Assembly (NCBI GenBank): GCA_005281725.1
Contig: SSBO01000003.1
Span: 1,077,396 to 1,141,395, forward strand
Length of the DNA stretch: 64,000 nt
Reading direction: 5' to 3'
Source of the DNA: Wuchereria bancrofti
Taxonomy: Eukaryota; Nematoda; Chromadorea; Rhabditida; Onchocercidae
Part shown: one piece after another, positions 1 to 11,908 of the stretch
Layout of the letters: each line of letters starts with the position of its first letter
Position numbering within the stretch: position 1 is the first letter of the stretch
Notes under the pieces: model-generated
The model's input: the letters and a program-made list of their open reading frames with translations, nothing else
What the model was told of the DNA's origin: nothing
The model's database searches: none
Made by a program: the position numbers and the translations under genes

Positions 1-173
1 CAACTCTAAAAATGATTGGATGATCCGAAAAAGACCAAATTAGTTTCAAAAAACTCTTTTCGAATGTTTCTGACAACCAAGTAAAAAGCTATATATTGAA
101 TTTTATTAAAATTCTAATCCATAATTCAAAACAAAAATGAAAAAACTGCTGCCATTCCATAAAAAAGGCTTAC

Positions 174-2448
174 TTTGCAAGAGTCCAGTTCAACTGTTTC
201 GTTGGATCAGGATCAAAAATCAGTAATTGGTTATTCCAGTAGAAAGGCCTGGTTTCATCAGCGACAAATTCTCCCACATCTCTCAAATATAGTGCTGGAT
301 TTGGCATATCGAAAGGGCCCGGTCCATACCCACCAAAGTAGTAACACCTAAAAAAATTAATAATAAATAATACAGAAATAATAAATACTAAATAAAAGAA
401 ATAAAAAAATAATTAATAATAACAATAATAGCAGTGATAATAATAAATATATAAATAAANTGGCATATCGAAAGGGCCCGGTCCATACCCACCAAAGTAG
501 TAACACCTAAAAAAATTAATAATAAATAATACAGAAATAATAAATACTAAATAAAAGAAATAAAAAAATAATTAATAATAACAATAATAGCAGTGATAAT
601 AATAAATATATAAATAAACAAATAAATAAGTAAATAATAAACTAATGATAGTAAAAATTTACAATCTGTTACAGAACATAGAGGTCAGTCCCCTGTCTTA
701 ATTCAAACCTTGTTTTTATTAAATCCAGACCAGAAAATAAAATCTAAATTACATTTTTGTCTCGATAAGCACGAAACAATATTTACCTTATTGTTTAATT
801 TGGTGAAACCACATGTAAAGGCTGCATTTATTCCAGTAAAAAAAGTTGGAAGAAATTTCATTATGCTAAGGTGTTAATTTTTCAGCTTCACTGAAAATTA
901 AAAGCACTACATAATTTTGAACTTGTGCCAAAAAATTCAGCAAATTGATAAATATGATGCAAAACTCTAACTTCTTCTTGTAACACCATCCAGCCATTTT
1001 ATCTCGAGGTGTTGGTATGAGGCTCTCATCGTTAGTGACAACCAGTGACCAACGTTCTTGTACTAAATCCAGTACGTACATTGCCGATGACTGGCCTTCC
1101 AAGATATTATTAGGAGTTGCTGCAAATTTTTGTGAACAATTATATAAAGCTTATATGTAATGGTAAGCATTATAATTTGATGACTTTAGAAGATTAATTT
1201 ATTGAGTATAAAGTCAAAAAATGCTGTATAAAATATCATGCAACACTTAATCGTGGCAAAAATGACATGAATGGGGAAGTCAATGGACATCACTATCTTC
1301 ATAATTTAATGTGCTATGTTTCAATATGAATTGAAATATCCCGCCCTCAAAGAATGAATCAAGGAATTTAAATAACCAACAACTACTAAGTATCCACTGA
1401 TTCAACACCAAGTTGATAATAATGAGTGAGTGATGTTTAGTCAATTGATATATAAACACAAAAGCAGGATGGCTACCTAAAACTGCTCAATTTGGTTTTA
1501 TAGAGATCACCTATCTATTGCAACAAGGACAGAGTATCAAATACAAAACAAAAAGCAGTCGTTTTATTTATTCCTATTTTAATTTTTGCTATTGTACCAT
1601 TACATTTTTCGATCCAGCATATCCAAATCCTAAGTTTGAAATACCACGGTCCCAATAAAAGCTACTGCATAGTACATGCAATTTAAAACTAAAAATACTT
1701 TTAAAATTATAATCCTTCATGTAAATCATAATTCACAGAGACGAAATATCAACTAAAATTTCAATAATTCTCGTAAGTATTGATTCATGCTGATTGCAGC
1801 GGCGGTATTTACCTTTCTCTTCAGGATGATACCATTATTGAGATGTAATTATTTGATGAACTAGAAGATTACACCATGAAAAACGCATCAGTCCTTCTGA
1901 AGTTCTAATTTTTAGGACAAAAAATTATGTCAATTTAATTACACCTTGAACGAAACGTCTCAAAGTAAGCTTATTTTTGCATGTTGCATTACATGAATTT
2001 CGTTTGACGTGAAGTCCTTAATTATCTCAATATCCGAAATGACGTAAACTAAAACTTACAACGTCGAACGTAGCCTCCAAAGATAAAAATACAACAGCCA
2101 CATAATACAGCACAGGCACCACTAATTGATGGAGGTACATCACCGTGTGGGACATGATAAAGTATCCTGAAATCCATACTAAAAAAGTTAAAGGAATAAA
2201 CATTTTAACCGTGAATGCACAACAGCACACAGATAAACAAACCACTTCACATCTTTACAACCGGTCAGCAAACCAGCAGGTAATATGTACAGAAACGTGG
2301 AAGAGCGATAACGGAATTCGTTGTCTTCCTCAAAATAATAACCGCCCCATACAATCAATGATTTTTTATATTCAATCATTGTATGTCCAACAACTGGACT
2401 TATCTCCCTACTGTCGTCATCCTGAAATTGTTTCCGTTTTAGTCTCAT
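174..2448 (-). CDS. Kelch-repeat protein, KLHDC2-like (partial, C-terminal part off the left edge)
   Basis: Four coding exons can be joined in phase: 2243-2448, 2060-2166, 972-1119 and 174-347. Exon 1 starts at the ATG at 2448 and has a Kelch blade (GHTMIEYKKSLIVWGGY). Exon 2 holds GDVPPSISG and the blade end FIFGGY. Exon 3 has DKMAGWCYKKK and exon 4 has YYFGGYGPGPF. The order and spacing match human KLHDC2 (GDVPPSMSG, DKLGVWVYKNK, FFGGYGYLP), the substrate receptor of a CRL2 ubiquitin ligase that reads C-terminal diglycine degrons. The degron-contacting half of the propeller would lie outside the window, so that activity is inferred from the family. Exon 4 ends at donor GTAAGC and the first 173 bases are intron. 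The exon 3-4 intron contains an N gap and a duplicated copy of the exon 4 acceptor. KLHDC1 is the main alternative identity. Confidence 0.85.
302..618. repeat. Direct duplication of 158 bp around a single N (probable assembly artefact)
   Basis: Bases 302-459 and 461-618 read the same throughout, separated by the lone N at 460. The copied segment includes the 5' edge and splice acceptor of the Kelch exon that ends at 174. Perfect identity directly across an N suggests an unmerged contig overlap rather than a biological duplication. Confidence 0.85.
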
Positions 2449-3581
2449 CCAATGCTAAAAGTATGTAAAGGATAACTTCTTAAGCTTAGTGATTTTAAAA
2501 ATAATTAGAGATAATATTGCTAATACGAAAACTTCAAAAACCATGTGGACATCCAGAACATAATATGCAAATGAAAGACTTCTACTAGTCAATCTTGGAA
2601 AAACTGAAGGCAAGGAACAATGCACATGTTAAACGGTCCATGTGAGAAATTTCATGGAAAGCATTATCAGTTTAGCACAAATCTGACAGAGATAAAAGAA
2701 TTAAGAAAATACGCAATAATAATATATTACAAAGATTTGATAAGGTAGTCGTTTGTTGTTCCAAGTTACTTGAGCGCCTTCCGGTGGACCATCAAACATT
2801 ATCAGTATAATTCACTGTAATGAGAAAACAGAGATAAGCAGTGCTAATAAAATTGCATACTATATAAGTGACAGTTCAGTCATAACATTAGAAAAAAACT
2901 AATTTACTCTTACAAAACTTAATGTTTTCATCTAATTGTATGTCAAAAAATGGTTAAGATTAGTATCAATCACACAGCTATCATTTAATTTACAGAAGAT
3001 AACTGCATGAGAAGTGAGAAGAGAAATAAGCAAAGAGAATAGAAACATATTTGCTTTGATGAAATAGAAAAAAGAGAAAAACTAAACTGAGCTTTCTAGA
3101 GAAAGCTATAATTCCGTATTAATTTCAAAAACCTTCCCATTCACACTTAACCTCATCTTGACCTCTATCCTCTATCCCAACAGCTACCGAAAAATCGTCA
3201 ATCCTTTACACTTCAATAAGAGACTCAATCCTCACATCAAACCATCAATCAATTTTGTCACAAATCCAATATTGATCACGTTGTGTTACCACGTTTGGAG
3301 AATCTATGAACAATTGCTATTCCACAGAAAGAAGATAATTTTGAAGGTTGCATCTCTGTGTAACAATTTTAGCAAGGATGTGGTTGTATAAGTTTCCCAT
3401 TTTATTATGTTGAAATGATATCCACCAATGAACATAGAAATAAATATCAACATCTTTTGTTTTATTAGGTGCACGATAATTATATACAATGTTTTGTCCA
3501 GAAAAAAAAAGAAGAAAATAGACTTAGGCAATAATTCATTAAATTTTAAAGAATTTGGAAAAATAAAGTGAAGTAGGAATA
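2449..3581. other. Intergenic region between the Kelch gene and the fibrinogen-related gene
   Basis: About 1.1 kb of AT-rich sequence between the start of the Kelch gene and the stop codon of the fibrinogen-related gene, both on minus. It should hold the Kelch promoter/5' leader and the neighbour's 3' UTR. I see no exon with family similarity here. Confidence 0.6.
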
Positions 3582-4978
3582 TTAGGATGGTTTCTTTGGA
3601 GGAGGAATGTATCCTCGAGGTCGAATGAGCATTTGCACTGCTGAAAGACGTTTTCCACTCCAGTTAAGTCCAGGATAGGTACCCTGAGCTCTGTTGGTTG
3701 CTGTTAAAACACCTTTATATTGGCATCCTTTTCTCCACCATCCTCCTCCATCGATACAGCCTTTTTCTGCACTGGTCACAAATGGACACAATTGACTTTG
3801 GGCTAATTCGTTTACTGCTGAAATAAGAAAATCTGCAAAAATCTATCGTGTGTATGCGTCAGGAAATTTCTGAAATATTCGAGAGAAATACCCTCAAAAG
3901 TAACGTCTAGTTTTTTTATTGATTTGTGACAAGAAAAAAAAAGAAAACACACTATTCGTGCCATTCCCATAAATGATACTTCCAATATTTAATCGATAGT
4001 TCAGAAGTCTTTCATAAACGATAAAATGCGAATACCGAACAAAGATTATTTGCCCGTTGATCGCTGTACGTAACCTTAAAAGTAATTCATTCGGGCACTG
4101 CGGACGACTAGTCAAATGATGCATGCGTTCCAATCCTGAAACTGGCTATTCCACGGAATATGCCATATTCAAAAATATAATGGAAGTAATTATCTTAGTA
4201 TTTGATTCCGAAATTATGATTCAAAAAAATAAGATTGTCTAACTCATCGTTGACAACTCTCTATGGACTTTATTGTATACATAGACTTCGTTGGAACTTC
4301 TATTGCAACGAACACATGTTACGAGAATTGCCTTTTAACAAACAATACTGTGATTTGAAAGAAGATACATTTAGTTCTGCATAATTGAGAAAAGAACTAA
4401 ATTCCCACCAAAATTTTATTGGAACTAACCAATCCAGAAATTTGAATTATCTAAATCGAAACCATTTTCATATTCCAATATATCCTTGTCAAAACTAAGC
4501 GATGTGTTGAAGCGTTGCATGATTATCTGGAAATAAGTTGCTTAACTTTGTCTTCAAATAATCTGCTCTGGAAGCTTAGTATCATCCTTTTTTTTTTGTC
4601 ATGCCTATTCTAAACTATTAAATTTATTCCAACTACTGGCAGTGACCAATTACCAAATGATATTTGAAATGGCAAGCTTTATTTCATACCTCAGTTCTCC
4701 TGTGTGTAGGCATTACAAGGCAAATTCCACTTTTATCCATAACATTCTCGAAGAGCAAAAAATGTTTAGGTTAAGGATATCTTTCGCTTTCCACTTGACT
4801 TATTCATGTGTTTATAAACTTACCGTCCATCCACCACCAAATAAATCCATTTCACAGTGAGCAATAAAGGGACACATTTCAGGCTTAGAGCAACTCCAGT
4901 CATTAAGTTTGAACAGGCCTGATCCCAAAAAATGATAACGTCTCTGCAAATCGGCACAATCGCTGCTGAGCACTGGGG
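3582..4978 (-). other. Fibrinogen-related domain of the secreted protein (exons 8-11)
   Basis: The domain spans four exons and is near the usual FReD length of about 210-220 residues. The opening is canonical (DCADLQ, then GGGWT) and so is the closing WW/C...IRP block. The central NG-FST-D-DND stretch, which normally supplies the calcium-site acidic residues, is not present. That place is occupied by LCPFVTSAEKGC-DGGGWW. Exon 11 begins at a tandem acceptor (CAGCAG at 3815-3820), so two isoforms differing by one residue are possible. Confidence 0.75.
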
Positions 4979-7386
4979 CTGAAACATGTTGAACTCCATT
5001 TCTTTATATTCATAAGTCTTACCAACGTCAAGGCCACCGATAGTCTATTGAGACTATTATGAAAACACTATATGAGTACAATTCTTCTAGATCACCGGAG
5101 ATAGAATTGCCCGAGTCTCTGTTTCTGTCATATTAATTTTTGATTGCTAGGTTATACCAATAATTATTAATTAACTATGATGCAGGTAATAACTACTGCT
5201 CAAATTTTATTGATCGCTAAAGGGAAAGCAAAATACTTGCAAATAGAATACCATCATGCTTTAGTAACATCCAACTGCCAAGATATTTAAAGTACTATGG
5301 AGTAATTTAAAAAAGTGCTTTTCAAGAAGTCTGTCTAATGTCAAAGAGATATATAAACTAACCTAAAAAAGGGATACAAAGACCAAAAGAAGTACGCGAA
5401 TAACCTAGTGGACAATCACATCCGAAAATGCCAGCAGTCGGATTAAAACAGCATTGCTTCGGTCTCTGACACATGTTACTTCCAGCCATCTCTTTACAAT
5501 ATCCTGCACAATGAATAATTATTAATATGAAAAAAATGACATGGAACTAAGGAAGATAGAAAACAGAAAAAAAAATTAAAACGAAGTTGAAGAAATAAGA
5601 GTGTTTTAGCATTCTAGATACCTTAAATTTGGTCTAACATCTGGTAAAGCTATGATAAGAGCATACTATCGACTTTTAACTGCTTTTATAAAGAATAAAA
5701 TTTTCCTTTTTATATGCTGCGAAAAAAACTTATTTCGAGTTTTATTGTCTTAATATTTAACTTATTAATACTCAAATTTAATATTTAACTTATTAATACT
5801 CAAATTAGAAATCATACTTTCATCACTTCCATCGTTACACTGTTCAGTACCATCTAGGACATTGACAATGGATATACATTCAAGTGATGTGATACATCGA
5901 AATTCGTCTTCTAGACATCCCTCTACTGGCCCTGAATAAATTATGGAAGAAAATTACTTGATTATCATTAAGTAATAAGGAGGTATGCTTACAAAATAAC
6001 ATGCAGCAATACATAAAAATATGATTTTGAAGTAAAAAGATGACTTAAAATTGTTAGTTATTACTTTCAATAGGAGCACCCACATCAAACGGAGATGCTG
6101 TAGTTGGACTTGTTCCGGTCTGATTGCAACCTGGTAATGCAAGAGCACAAAGGTCTAAAATAAGTGTATTATTCGAAATTATATGCTTATATCTATCAGA
6201 GATAAAACCGGAACTTATTTTATCTATGATGAAGCACAGTAGTTTGATATATGAATAAAAAGTATTAAGAGATATATGAGAAACTTGAATATAAGTTCTG
6301 CGTGTCTCATTCACATAAATGTAAAATGAACTAAGTCAAAGCTCATTTCCAAGCCTACGAAGCAAATTGTCAGAATCTTCAAATGTAATAGTTGGAGACT
6401 TATACAGCGTAAGTTTTCAAAGTTGAATTTTTCTTTCACAGCATAATTACTCTGAACATCACTGTAACATTTGCTACCTTCATCTGAACCATCAGCGCAA
6501 TCATCAACACCATCCCCAATCCACTGAGGTAAAATACAATTGTCCGTGGACAAGCATTTAAAATGGTCAATCTCCGTGCATATATTTCGCCCTGCAAAAT
6601 GAAAAATTTCAAAAACGGAACTGAAGAATAATGCATTAAAAAAAAATGAAAATGAGGTCAACAGAAATTAGCATGAAAAATAAACATCGACGGTCGCTGC
6701 AAAGCATATCGCGTTCCTCCACTTTGACACATTTTCCACATCCATTGCTTACTTTTGAATCACATAACACTTTATTCACTGGACATTCTGCAAAAATAAC
6801 AACTAATAACAATCCCATTATTCTTTGCTTTTTTTCATAAATATTTGAGTAGAACCTTCATCAGCTGCATTTGGACAATCAGCGAAGCAGTCCCTCACTG
6901 CTGTCAATGTTATACAAACTAGTGGACCACTAGGATCGCAATCAAAGCTGGCCACACATCGACCACCAATATGTCCGGGATATTCTGTAAATCTTGTCAT
7001 ATTAAAAGAAAAAAATTCGACTATAAAACTGGTGAACTGAAAAAGTCTTCTCAATAAGTACCCTTCTCTCACATTCTTAGATCATTCTTGGATCACCAAA
7101 TCTTGAAACGCAGCACTCTTACACAAAGCAATTGATGTTTTTGCGGACTCTTTCTAAATTAATTGTTTATTGGATGACAAAAGATGCTTAGGTCATCAAA
7201 ATGATTTCTTTTACTACCTATGGCTACTGATATAATTCTAACAGAGCGGAATTTTAACCCTTGAAGGTAATAATTGAAATTATATTTTATCGAATGATAA
7301 GAATAACCTGTAGGAAGTAGAATGTGAGCATGCAAAAATGATAAATGAAGAATGATGAGAAAGAATGAAGGAACATCAGCTCGCAT
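3582..7386 (-). CDS. Secreted LDLRa / EGF-like / fibrinogen-related (FReD) protein
   Basis: Eleven exons join in phase: 7308-7386, 6856-6984, 6692-6787, 6406-6591, 6065-6154, 5818-5931, 5363-5503, 4824-4978, 4430-4526, 3953-4135, 3582-3817. They sum to 1506 nt (501 residues plus stop). Residues 1-26 are a signal peptide (hydrophobic FFLIILHLSFLHAHILL). Cysteine-rich LDLRa-like modules follow: about 27-70 (DCPNAADE), 70-101 (divergent), 102-150 (DGVDDCADGSDEG) and 197-231 (CNDGSDE). An EGF-like exon covers about 232-278 (CDCPLGYSRTSFGLC). Residues about 285-495 form a fibrinogen C-terminal domain: DCADLQRRY, FGGGWT, NSNFWIG, GGGWWRKGC and LSAVQMLIRP. No transmembrane segment follows, so secretion is expected; FReDs commonly bind carbohydrates or acetyl groups. 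The exon 3 donor (GTCGAT) is weak, but phase requires it. I cannot name an orthologue. Confidence 0.85.
5751..5806. repeat. Tandem duplication, 28-bp unit x2, in an intron
   Basis: Two successive copies starting taatatttaacttattaata lie just downstream of the exon 6 donor (exon ends at 5818), within the intron before exon 7 of the secreted gene. They read as identical, so the duplication is probably recent. Confidence 0.85.
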
Positions 7387-8684
7387 TTGACATTACCTCT
7401 TTTAGTTATACCTGAAAAACGATAGTAAAGTGATGAAAATAGTAAAATCATTTTTATGAATGAGGCAATACATATATATATGCATGGGTGTGTCATGTAA
7501 ATAATGCACAATAATCATCCATATTGCTCCATTGATAATGGATGTCAATAAATAATCACAATCCTTTTAATCTAAACATTTCCAGTCATGCATATAGTAA
7601 TTATGGCTGTTGAAAACTATTACATATGGCTTATCGATTCAATTAATTAATCTACTCAATTACAACCTGCTTATTTTGATCATTACATTGTTAATTGACG
7701 TATTGTTGACATGAACAGTAAGTTTGCTTGATAATTTCATTTGAAATGTAAGATTCATTCCATTGCCATCATAAGTGCTATATTGTTATGACGGTTGCTA
7801 AATCGTGCAAATATTTGGCGGAAATGTCCTCTGAAATAGGCGTTCTTCAGATATAAGATGAATATTTGGAAAATAACACATTAATGGCTTTAACGTTATG
7901 CAAGTTACAATAATTTATTTGGTTTTTGATATTATTCAAGAAAGTTCATTAAAATTGAAATGTTGATTTGAACAAGTGATGATAAATTTCGAGAATTGGT
8001 TTAGAGAATTTAGAAAATTTAGAGAATTTGAAGAACAGCAATTTCTTTTACTCTTATCTAAATATTCCAGAAACAATTATTCCTGATCTGTTTTGACCTA
8101 TTTTGTTTCAGATCATTTTTAGACTTATTTGTTATTGATTAATTGATAAATGGCAGAATAAGAAGCAAAACAAAAGTCAGTGCTATTTAACATTTTAATT
8201 AGATATTTCTGGCGTACTTGTACTTGTAACTAGACATCTCTCAGGTAATCAGTGACCCTCTGTTGAACCTCTTATCATGAGTAATTTAAACAACTACAAA
8301 TACAAAGTAATTAACACCTTCAGAACTTACCAATTACTCTATCATATCCGTTCAGTAGTAAAGTATCAAAGTATGAAGTCACCAAATCAAGCCATCAGTC
8401 ATGCGTGTGTCCGTACGTAAATACATATACTTAACTTGTTACGCGTAAAAGTGTCTACTGTCATTTACTTTACTCTTCCAGTCTTTCTAATATCTCTGAA
8501 CTGTGATAGGAGTGTCAGCCGTGATAAATCAGCTCTTTTGCGCTCAAAAAATTTGTTCATTAATGACAAGGCGGTGCTTGCTGTCGCGGAGAGAATCAGA
8601 TAATTACGGGAAAAATTGGGTATTTTGCGCTCATTTGTAACATGTAATTTGCTGATTCTGTTGTCATTGAGGAAGAGTTGTGGA
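7387..8684. other. Divergent intergenic region between the FReD gene (-) and PEX13 (+)
   Basis: About 1.3 kb between the start of the minus-strand secreted protein and the tentative first coding exon of PEX13. It probably holds both promoters. It contains a short degenerate repeat (gagaatt/tagaga variants) near 7990-8035. I see no conserved exon. The N-terminal proline-rich start of PEX13 could be hidden here if my first exon is wrong. Confidence 0.5.
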
Positions 8685-10764
8685 ATGAACTATCGATATT
8701 CATGGCCAAATAGGCCTACTACTTCTCCAATGACATCCTGTACATGTCCACATACATTTGATCATTCATCTCTTTCTATGCGACAAGCGCAAAGTCCAAT
8801 TCCAGTACATACACGCTGTACTTTGTTAGTTTTTACTTAGTAATTATTTAATTACAAAAATTCTCTTCTTGTAAAAATCAAAAATTCTTCTTGTAAAAAA
8901 AAAAAAGAGAAGGGATGATGCTGCAGTGTTTTCTTGATGGGATCTGTAATCCTTAACTATGATGTTCTCGACAAGTTTATCCCCAAAGATAAGGAAGGGA
9001 AGTTCTGCCTTGAGGTAGGAGATGATTATTAGAACATTAGAAAAATAACGTTTAACATATGATTTATAATTTTTGCACTGCTTAATGTTGAAGATTTGTT
9101 GTTTTTCAGTTGCACAAATGTAAAAAACTATACTGTAGACGGAAAAATCGCTCAACTTTTCGGTGAATCAACGAGAGGTCTCACCTATTATTATTATTAT
9201 TATTACATATTATTAATCAAATAATCTCTTAATTAAATGATATTGCTATAAAATATATAAGGAACATCAGAATATAGAAGAAATATCAGCATTCTTTCTA
9301 GGCGCCTTCAGTAGTATCGAAGCAGTTTTGGCTGCTGTAAATTCTATCGCTGATATGCTCAATGCTACCCATCATGCAGTTTTTAGTTCCTTTGAAGCTG
9401 TATTTGGTGCATTCGACGAATTTGGAAAGCTGAAAACACAGGTGCCTAAAAGCTCTTCTTTAAAGAGTTTCATATGTTTGAACGAATTTTGGTAGGCCTA
9501 ATAATTTGTCCTGTAAGAGCTAAATCTCGAAAAATTGATACTCAAATTTTCCTTGCTAGAAACCATTAATAATAAGTTTTTTATTTGTTTTCGCTTCAAG
9601 GTAATAGACATGGTTAATATTACAGTAGTGAAGCAATGCAATATTCATTTGATAATATTGAGCCTTAGATACATTGTTTGTTGGCTTCAACAGCACTACT
9701 GAAATGGTTGCGATATATATGGCGACTTTTGCTGAAATGTTTGAGGTTAAAAGTTAGTGGTGACACTGGAATGGAAGAAGTATGGATGGAAATTCGAAGA
9801 AATCCAGGCATGATTACATCAGTATATTGCAAAATATGTGTTCTTCCCTTTGATTTTCAATGAAAAAAGACAAACTTTTTCCTGTAAAGAGAAAATGACG
9901 AATAAGAAAAGGACAGACTTTTCCAAAATGAAAGAAATTTATTGTGTAGTTGTAAAATAAATCACAGTGTTATTTTCAAGTATTTCAATTCATTGTGATT
10001 TTTCTGCAAAACATTGTTTGTCATGAAAACTTACACTAAAAATGATTCAGATACACTCACAACACAGGAAACTTCATCGCAGTTGGTTCCTTCTAATCCA
10101 TTTCGTTGGTTACCTTCATTGATGTTTTGGTTAATGGCAATAGGTGTGCCTTATTTAATGTATCAATCACTTGGAGGAATAGTGGATGAATCAATGAAGT
10201 GGACAACGGGAAACGATGGTTATTACGAAGCATTGGTAACTATTTTGGCATCGGTTGAAATACTATATAATGTCATTTAACAATGATGACAATCAATTTT
10301 TAGGCGACCGAAGATCATTATGCTGAAGAAAACGATAAAATATCGTTTAAACGTGGCGATATTTTGCGTGTTGCACCCAGAGAATACCAACCGCGAAAAC
10401 TTGGCTACATTTTGGCATGGTGACTTATTTTTGAGAAATTCACTTCTCATTTTTAATTAATCATTTTGTCCATCAACTTTTTTAGTTACATGGATTATCA
10501 TTTAACGAAGATTGATAATTTAAGGACTGAATTTTATGTAAGATTTCAATATAATATTATAAGCTTTTCAATTTCATCTGCAAATATTCAGTGTTTCGCA
10601 TGCATCTTACTTTCAGCTCAGCGGGTGGTAAAAAAGTGGGATTGGTTCCAATTAAGAAAATTCAGTTGACAAAACGAGTCGTTGAATCATCTGCTTTCAC
10701 TGGACAAGATGCCGTTCAATTATTTGATGATGTGCACGCTTCTGAAAATAACTTGTATGACTGA
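8685..10764 (+). CDS. PEX13: Peroxin-13 (peroxisomal import docking protein)
   Basis: Exons 9110-9177, 9302-9441, 9669-9821, 10068-10235, 10304-10419 and 10617-10764 join in phase. PEX13 acts in the peroxisomal membrane with PEX14, receiving the cargo receptor PEX5 (family knowledge). ESTRGAFSSIEAV matches the ESSRGAFQSIES region of human PEX13. It is followed by KLKTQIH and by an LRYIWRLL helix equivalent to IRYLYRRL. The segment LPSLMFWLMAIGVPYLMY is a membrane helix, and DKISFKRGDILRV through GLVPIKKIQL is a C-terminal SH3 domain. The stop TGA is at 10762-10764. An N-terminal exon at 8685-8824 (ATG at 8685, donor GTTAGT) fits the phase and would give 310 residues, but it lacks the usual KPWE and Gly/Tyr-rich signature and is tentative. 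The start of exon 10068 could also shift by a few codons. Confidence 0.85.
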
Positions 10765-11908
10765 GTGTAATTTTGTCTTATGTTGAAAGTTCCAATCAAT
10801 TGTAATCCCTTTTACAGCACATATTTTAGACTTTTATGAACTTGCTTTAAATTATGTGAAACGCTTGTATTCTAATCCTGTTTCTTAATTCCTAAAAATT
10901 TTCCTAAAAAGTTTTAAGCTGTTATTGAACTGTGCCCTTAGCTTTACCAAAGGTAGATATTAATCATTTAGGTAAAGTTCTGTTCTTATAGGCTTTCATC
11001 ATCTTGTTGAAGGCACGACCTGTGAATTCTACATAGATATAGCCTGTATATTAAATTCAGAAATGCTTTGCTGTGGTTATGCTTTTTATCTAATCTCTCG
11101 GTTTTCCAGTTCAACTCTATTTCCTGCGAAGTATTCACGTAGATTTCGTACATGAGATAATGCAGTTCGTTAAATTCCAACTTCTATCTTTGCACACATT
11201 TCCGCACGCTTATTTATCTTTATCAATTGCTAATTTTAAATAGATGAAAATTAAGGATAATTTTTAATTGCTCAGAAGTAGCGCTTTCTGTACACACCCG
11301 TTTTTTAATGTTTGCCTTCAAGAACTGTCTGGAATTTTTGTCTTTCTTTTTCTCGAAATTTTCCTATCAACATAGAAGAAATCCATATTGTTTTCATGAA
11401 ACAAGAAGGACTTAACATTGCTCGATTTCACATTTTTTACCCATATTTGGTGGACTTATAAATATGGAACAATAAAAATGAAAAGCTTCTTGAAGACAAA
11501 AACAAAAATGTATAGATACAAATCAAAAATTTAGGAAAATACATATATGTGAATTCAAAGGGAAGATTTTATACATATTTGTTTTCAAAAACGAAAATAT
11601 AAATTTATACTAATGAACAAAATAGCCTATGGAAGTGTTTTTTTTTTTCTTTTTTTGCGTGTATATATAAAATATATTCTAATTTCCAGATACAGTAGTT
11701 TCAGCTCGTTCAATTCATATTTCCATTTTTTGCTTTGCAAATTGAAAACAAAAGAGCAAGATGGAAATACGGGAGTAAGCATCATCAGCAACGGTAAAGA
11801 AGAAAGCGGTAGATGCAATAGAAAACAGTTGATGAGATCAGATGTAAAAGGGTACAGTGCAGTACGAGGAAACAATGTGACAGTAACAGTAAGAAAATAT
11901 TGGTTAAA
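10765..11908. other. Convergent intergenic region between PEX13 (+) and the homeobox gene (-)
   Basis: About 1.1 kb holding the 3' ends of two convergent genes. It contains T-rich tracts and no exon I can recognise. AT-rich stretches such as 11460-11610 (including aataaaaatgaaaagc) could supply cleavage/polyadenylation signals for either side, but I cannot assign them. Confidence 0.5.

Noticed and set aside
2145..2468. Plus-strand 107-codon frame
   Set aside because: It is antisense to two well-supported Kelch exons.
8844..9155. Minus-strand 103-codon frame
   Set aside because: It overlaps the PEX13 exon on the other strand, is low-complexity and has no domain signal.
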